Assembly (NCBI GenBank): GCA_009702305.1
Contig: WLIH01000108.1
Coordinates: 1-7,696 of the forward strand
Origin: Actinomycetota bacterium
Lineage (GTDB): Bacteria > Actinomycetota > Actinomycetes > Propionibacteriales > Nocardioidaceae
DNA: 7,696 nt
Reading direction: 5' to 3'
Part shown: positions 5,843-7,696 of the stretch, piece by piece
Numbering within the stretch: position 1 is the first letter of the stretch
Layout: each line of letters starts with the position of its first letter
The notes under the pieces: model-generated
What the model was told of the DNA's origin: nothing
The model's input: only the letters and a program-made list of their open reading frames with translations
Database searches by the model: none
Made by a program: the position numbers and the translations under genes

Positions 5843-6658
5843 TCACGACCCCGTCGAGCGGTACTGGCGCACGCCCGTCCTCCAGACCAACAGGGCCAGG
5901 GCGACCAGCGCCACGGCGACGACGGGGGAGAGGTACTGCGTCCAGTCCGGGTAGCCGAACGGGTCGTCGCGACCCAGCACCTGCAGGCTGGGATACCAGT
6001 TCACGAAGGCGATCGGGAAGAAGAACGTCAGCCCCTTGACCACCTCGGACGGGAAGACACTGAGCGGGTACGACGTCAGCGTGTTGCCGCCGTAGGTGAA
6101 GGCGTTGGCGACCTCGGCCGAGTCGGTCGTCCAGAACTGGATGCAGGCGAAGCCGATGAAGAGGGCGAAGAAGATCGCGGTGCCGGCCGCGATCATCACG
6201 CCCGTCAGCAGCGCCCTCGACGGTGTCCAGTCGACGTAGGTGCAGCCCCAGCCGAGCACGAGCGCGGCCTGCAGCACCCGTGCGATGCGACGCAGCGCGA
6301 ACTCGTCCGCGCACACCTGCACCAGCAGTGGCACCGGGCGCACCATCATCTGGTCGAGCTTGCCGAGCCGGATCATCTGCCCGATCCGCTCGATCCGCCC
6401 GACGAACAGGTCGGCCAGAGCCATCGCGACCCCGGAGCCGCCGTACAGGAAGGCGACCTCCTGGAGGGTGAAGCCGCCGAGCGCGTCGACGTTGTGGAAG
6501 AGGATCCAGATCCCGACGAAGTCGATGCCGGTGATCAGGAAGCCGCCGATCGTGAGCATCCACCACGACGCGCGGTAGGCCATCGCCGCGCGGACCCACA
6601 GGGCGGAGATGTCGACGTAGGCCCGGGCGTGCCGCGCCAGCGCCCGCGGGTCAGCCAC
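5843..6658 (-). CDS. ABC-2 type transporter permease (COG3694-like)
   Basis: A 271-residue polytopic membrane subunit, the second permease of the operon. Probable membrane helices lie near 35-55, 66-86, 128-144, 148-174, 205-222 and 243-262, which is the six-helix ABC-2 plan. Between the second and third, the cytoplasmic segment IRLGKLDQMMVRPVPLLVQV (96-115) holds the LDxxxxRP motif seen in this permease family and expected at the contact with the ATPase. The pairing with the next gene upstream suggests a heterodimeric channel. The GTG at 6658 overlaps the end of the upstream permease gene by 8 bp, so translation is likely coupled. The start fits an N-terminus of MADPRALARHARAYVDISAL, and a longer cytoplasmic start would not fit the family. 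Confidence 0.9.
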   Translation of the reverse strand: MADPRALARHARAYVDISALWVRAAMAYRASWWMLTIGGFLITGIDFVGIWILFHNVDALGGFTLQEVAFLYGGSGVAMALADLFVGRIERIGQMIRLGKLDQMMVRPVPLLVQVCADEFALRRIARVLQAALVLGWGCTYVDWTPSRALLTGVMIAAGTAIFFALFIGFACIQFWTTDSAEVANAFTYGGNTLTSYPLSVFPSEVVKGLTFFFPIAFVNWYPSLQVLGRDDPFGYPDWTQYLSPVVAVALVALALLVWRTGVRQYRSTGS

Positions 6659-7463
6659 CCTGCACCACCACGCGGCGCTCGGCCACCCGCAGCAGCAGCG
6701 CGCAGGCCCCCAGCAGGATCGCCGCCCATCCGGCTTGCAGCCCGAGGCCGGCCACCGCCGACCAGCCGGAGCGCTGGCCGAGCCAGACGTCGGCCGGCAC
6801 CTGGAGGTAGGACGCCCACGGCAGCACCCGGACGAGGTCGCCGAACCAGCCGGGGAAGAGCACCAGCGGCACCGTCAGGCCGCTGAAGAAGACCGCGGCG
6901 GCGCTGGCGAGCAGCGTGGCGCCCTGGTCGTCGAGGATCCAGAACGCCGTCATCGCCAGCAGGAAGCGGATCGCGAAGCTGACCAGCAGGGCCAGGGGCA
7001 GGCTGGCGGCGAACGCCATCCAGACCCACGGCCCGGAGGGGTAGCGCAGATCGAAGAGCAGGCCACCCACGAGCGTGGGCACCAGCCCGCGGCTGAGCAG
7101 GTGGAACGCCGATCGTCCGACGTCGGCGGCGAGGTACCACCCCAGGATGCCGACCGGGCGGTAGAAGTCGAGCGCCACGTCACCGCTCTTGATCCGGGCG
7201 GCGAGATCGGCCGGCGCACCACCGCCCCACAGCGCGATCGTCATGATCATCGCCTGCCCCAGCCAGACGTAGGTCACCACGTCGGTCGTGTCGTAGCCAC
7301 CGGCGTCCGGGTTGGCGCGCCACACGGCGATCAGCACGAAGGAGGAGATCACGCCGAAGACGCTGTTGGTGAAGATGCCGGCCACCGTGGCGCCGGTGTA
7401 GGTGGAGTACCGGCGGAAGGCCCGGGTCGCGATGGCGACGTACAGACTGCCGGGCCCGTTCAC
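6651..7463 (-). CDS. ABC-2 type transporter permease (COG4587-like)
   Basis: First permease subunit of the exporter, 270 residues. The N-terminus reads YVAIATRAFRRYSTYTGATV, typical of the family, and is followed by membrane helices near 25-47, 63-80, 125-137, 145-178, 183-204 and 237-259. The segment IKSGDVALDFYRPVGIL (91-107) matches the family's conserved cytoplasmic loop. The frame stays open to 7658, but the extra 65 residues are Arg-rich with no hydrophobic segment and lie over the neighbouring gene in another frame, so the GTG at 7463 is the start. That GTG overlaps the upstream stop as GTGA, a classic coupling arrangement. No Shine-Dalgarno sequence is visible. Confidence 0.9.
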   Translation of the reverse strand: MNGPGSLYVAIATRAFRRYSTYTGATVAGIFTNSVFGVISSFVLIAVWRANPDAGGYDTTDVVTYVWLGQAMIMTIALWGGGAPADLAARIKSGDVALDFYRPVGILGWYLAADVGRSAFHLLSRGLVPTLVGGLLFDLRYPSGPWVWMAFAASLPLALLVSFAIRFLLAMTAFWILDDQGATLLASAAAVFFSGLTVPLVLFPGWFGDLVRVLPWASYLQVPADVWLGQRSGWSAVAGLGLQAGWAAILLGACALLLRVAERRVVVQGG

Positions 7464-7696
7464 CGGCGCGATCGTACGCGGCTGATCAGGACTCCGGCGA
7501 CCAGCGCGCCGAGCGTGCCGAGGGCCTCGTCGCCCAGGGTGTCCTCGTAGGCGGTGTCGATCTCGGTGCCGTGCCGGATGAAGGTCCACCACTCGCCCAG
7601 CTCCCAGCCGATCGCCAGGATCGCGCCGATGCCGGTGACCAGGACGACCACCTGCCACGCCTTCGGCACCGCCGTGGTGACCAGCAGCCCGATGCC
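7460..7696 (-). CDS. Small membrane protein, possibly DUF2238/YjdF-like (5' partial)
   Basis: The frame is open to the right window edge, so only the last 78 residues are seen. A GTG at 7669 is possible, but the nine residues before it (GIGLLVTTA) look like part of a membrane helix, so the true start is probably outside. There is one clear helix (VVVLVTGIGAILAIGWELG) leading into GWELGEWW, then the acidic loop DTAYEDTLGDEALGTLGALV, a last hydrophobic stretch and a basic tail RVRSRR. The pattern of a Glu-rich helix end, a DT..D loop and a GxLGAL helix recalls DUF2238/YjdF inner-membrane proteins, whose function is unknown; this assignment is tentative. Its TGA stop overlaps the next gene's GTG by 4 bp, so it belongs to the transporter operon. 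Confidence 0.6.
   Translation of the reverse strand, partial: GIGLLVTTAVPKAWQVVVLVTGIGAILAIGWELGEWWTFIRHGTEIDTAYEDTLGDEALGTLGALVAGVLISRVRSRR
7471..7476 (-). promoter_or_regulatory. Possible internal -10 box before the first permease gene
   Basis: On the - strand TACGAT (pattern TAnnnT) ends 7 nt before the GTG at 7463. It could give a leaderless transcript that starts the transporter genes without the upstream membrane protein. It lies inside the 3' end of that upstream gene and has no clear -35, so chance is a real alternative. Confidence 0.3.

Noticed and set aside
3016..6039. A 1007-codon open frame on the + strand
   Set aside because: It covers the peptidase gene in another frame and then runs antisense to the transporter genes. 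The product is Arg-rich low-complexity sequence, and the metzincin and ABC motifs lie in the other frames.
5802..6599. A 265-codon - strand frame over the second permease, ending at the ATPase start
   Set aside because: The product is Arg/Pro/Gly-rich with no membrane helices, while the 5843-6658 frame gives a clean six-helix permease.
7464..7658. N-terminal extension of the first permease to 7658
   Set aside because: The extra 65 residues are Arg-rich and hydrophilic and overlap the better-supported small membrane protein in a different frame. Similarity to the permease family begins right after the GTG at 7463.

Overview
The window looks like chromosome from a high-GC actinomycete, probably Nocardioides or another member of the Nocardioidaceae. 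That is an inference from the very high GC content, the codon use, the GTG starts, and the TAnnnT promoter boxes lying 6 nt before start codons, which is the leaderless pattern common in Actinobacteria. No rRNA, tRNA, CRISPR array, integrase or transposase gene was seen.

Left part, 1 to about 1860, + strand. The window opens inside the C-terminal half of a dimethylglycine/sarcosine dehydrogenase-like protein with a folate-binding GcvT fold. A 155-residue Nudix hydrolase follows. The two gaps around the Nudix gene hold the most unusual material. There are three copies of an imperfect palindrome, each exactly 55 bp, with the ends GATTGGTC and GACCAATC (968-1022, 1069-1123 in reverse, 1658-1712). 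Two of them put a 31-bp perfect inverted repeat on either side of the Nudix gene. A short 10-bp-period tandem repeat (1734-1785) lies before the next gene.

Middle part, 1860 to 4882, + strand. A membrane-anchored SpoIIE/PP2C-type serine/threonine phosphatase appears to be translated from a leaderless message. It is followed by a secreted zinc metallopeptidase of the metzincin type, with a probable PPC-like domain and two fibronectin type III domains.

Right part, 4879 to 7696, - strand. A tightly coupled operon encodes, in transcription order, the end of a small membrane protein (perhaps DUF2238/YjdF-like), two ABC-2 type permease subunits, and an ABC ATPase. Its layout matches the uncharacterised three-component exporter family COG4587-COG3694-COG4586. 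The genes overlap by 4 and 8 bp, then there is a 37-nt gap with a strong ribosome binding site before the ATPase. The operon meets the peptidase gene tail to tail, and the two stop codons share a single CTAG.

The protein genes belong to known families. The 55-bp element family and its relation to the Nudix gene and its promoter are the part best worth following up. Nothing in the window is a clear new multi-gene system.
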